Assembly (NCBI GenBank): GCA_904420445.1
Contig: CAJFVJ010000003.1
Location: 551,900 to 615,899, forward strand
DNA: 64,000 nt
Direction of reading: 5' to 3'
Source: Candidatus Adamsella avium
GTDB taxonomy: Bacteria > Cyanobacteriota > Vampirovibrionia > Gastranaerophilales > CAJFVJ01
In this document: one piece after another, positions 63,891 to 64,000 of the stretch
How the letters are laid out: every line of letters begins with the position of its first letter
How positions within the stretch are numbered: position 1 is the stretch's first letter
Notes under the pieces: generated by a model
Database searches by the model: none
What the model was told of the DNA's origin: nothing
The model's input: the letters and a program-made list of their open reading frames with translations, nothing else
Position numbers and translations under genes: made by a program

Positions 63891-64000
63891 TTAGATACTA
63901 CGTCATGGGTGATTGGCGACTAACCGAAGATATCTGAGGTGTTTTCGTTTTTAGGAACCAATTTCGCCACGACTTTGATAATTGAATACTTTGTTTTGTC
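63891..64000 (+). other. Structured transcribed leader, possibly rRNA operon leader (runs off window)
   Basis: No ORF. TTGGCGA (63913-63919) can pair with TTCGCCA (63963-63969). Near the end, ACTTTGATAATTGAATACTT resembles the CTTTGAAAATTGAAT-type leader that precedes 16S rRNA in many bacteria. The following sequence is outside the window, so identity is not confirmed. Confidence 0.35.

Noticed and set aside
1..64000. CRISPR arrays, prophage or insertion sequences
   Set aside because: No regularly spaced repeats, cas genes, transposase or phage structural genes were found; the recombinase has XerC/D features and no attachment site.

Overview
The window is a 64-kb AT-rich stretch of a bacterial chromosome. 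Its gene content points to a gut-type Melainabacteria / Vampirovibrionia (Gastranaerophilales-like) genome. The evidence is LPS genes (kdsB, a heptosyltransferase, a giant AsmA-like protein) that imply an outer membrane, a Ycf45-type AAA/R3H ATPase typical of the cyanobacterial lineage, a HydB/HndC-type [FeFe]-hydrogenase module that implies anaerobic fermentation, flagellar export genes with FliW and CsrA, and many TPR and lineage-restricted secreted proteins. This assignment is inferred from protein families; no rRNA gene lies inside the window.

Layout. 1-2.2 kb: hydrogenase/NADH module (hndC, hndA). 2.5-3.8 kb: small membrane proteins and an XRE regulator. 4.1-9.2 kb: TPR protein, fliW-csrA-TPR, then clpC. 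9.2-12.9 kb: two lineage-specific proteins, two YkgJ cysteine-cluster proteins, dCMP deaminase and a pilin-like protein. 13-25.4 kb: accessory region with a TpsA exoprotein, kdsB, xerC/D, a TSUP permease, tRNA-Leu, an unusual cluster of coiled-coil and low-complexity proteins, TpsB and a glycine-zipper protein. 25.4-36 kb: HIT protein, rpsU, pyrF, TPR/NHL and TPR/metallopeptidase proteins, rsmG with a P-loop/TPR ATPase, then dapB-asd-dapA and queD. 36-44 kb: glucan phosphorylase homologue, two EF-hand proteins, and the flagellar export genes fliM/N-like, fliO-like, fliP, fliQ, fliR. 44-57.6 kb: TIM-barrel protein, RpfG-like regulator, tRNA-Arg, YtxH/DUF948 envelope cluster, murT-like ligase, glyS and the AsmA-like protein. 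57.6-64 kb: tRNA-Glu, GGDEF/HD-GYP protein, heptosyltransferase, Ycf45-like ATPase, rplI, and a strong promoter with a structured leader running off the end, possibly an rRNA operon leader.

The most notable items are: (1) a family of about 150-bp intergenic elements with terminal and internal inverted repeats, four copies in two orientations; (2) a cluster between tpsA and tpsB that encodes two paralogous helical proteins sharing an N-terminal 'MGxAxS...NQAR' motif and a C-terminal coiled coil, with low-complexity and small partners, a candidate undescribed surface or secreted assembly; (3) a GT35 glucan phosphorylase homologue whose PLP-binding lysine is replaced by serine; (4) a GGDEF/HD-GYP protein with an intact GGDEF site but a degenerate HD motif; (5) EF-hand proteins with a very recent internal duplication; (6) a hairpin that contains the ribosome binding site of the HIT gene.
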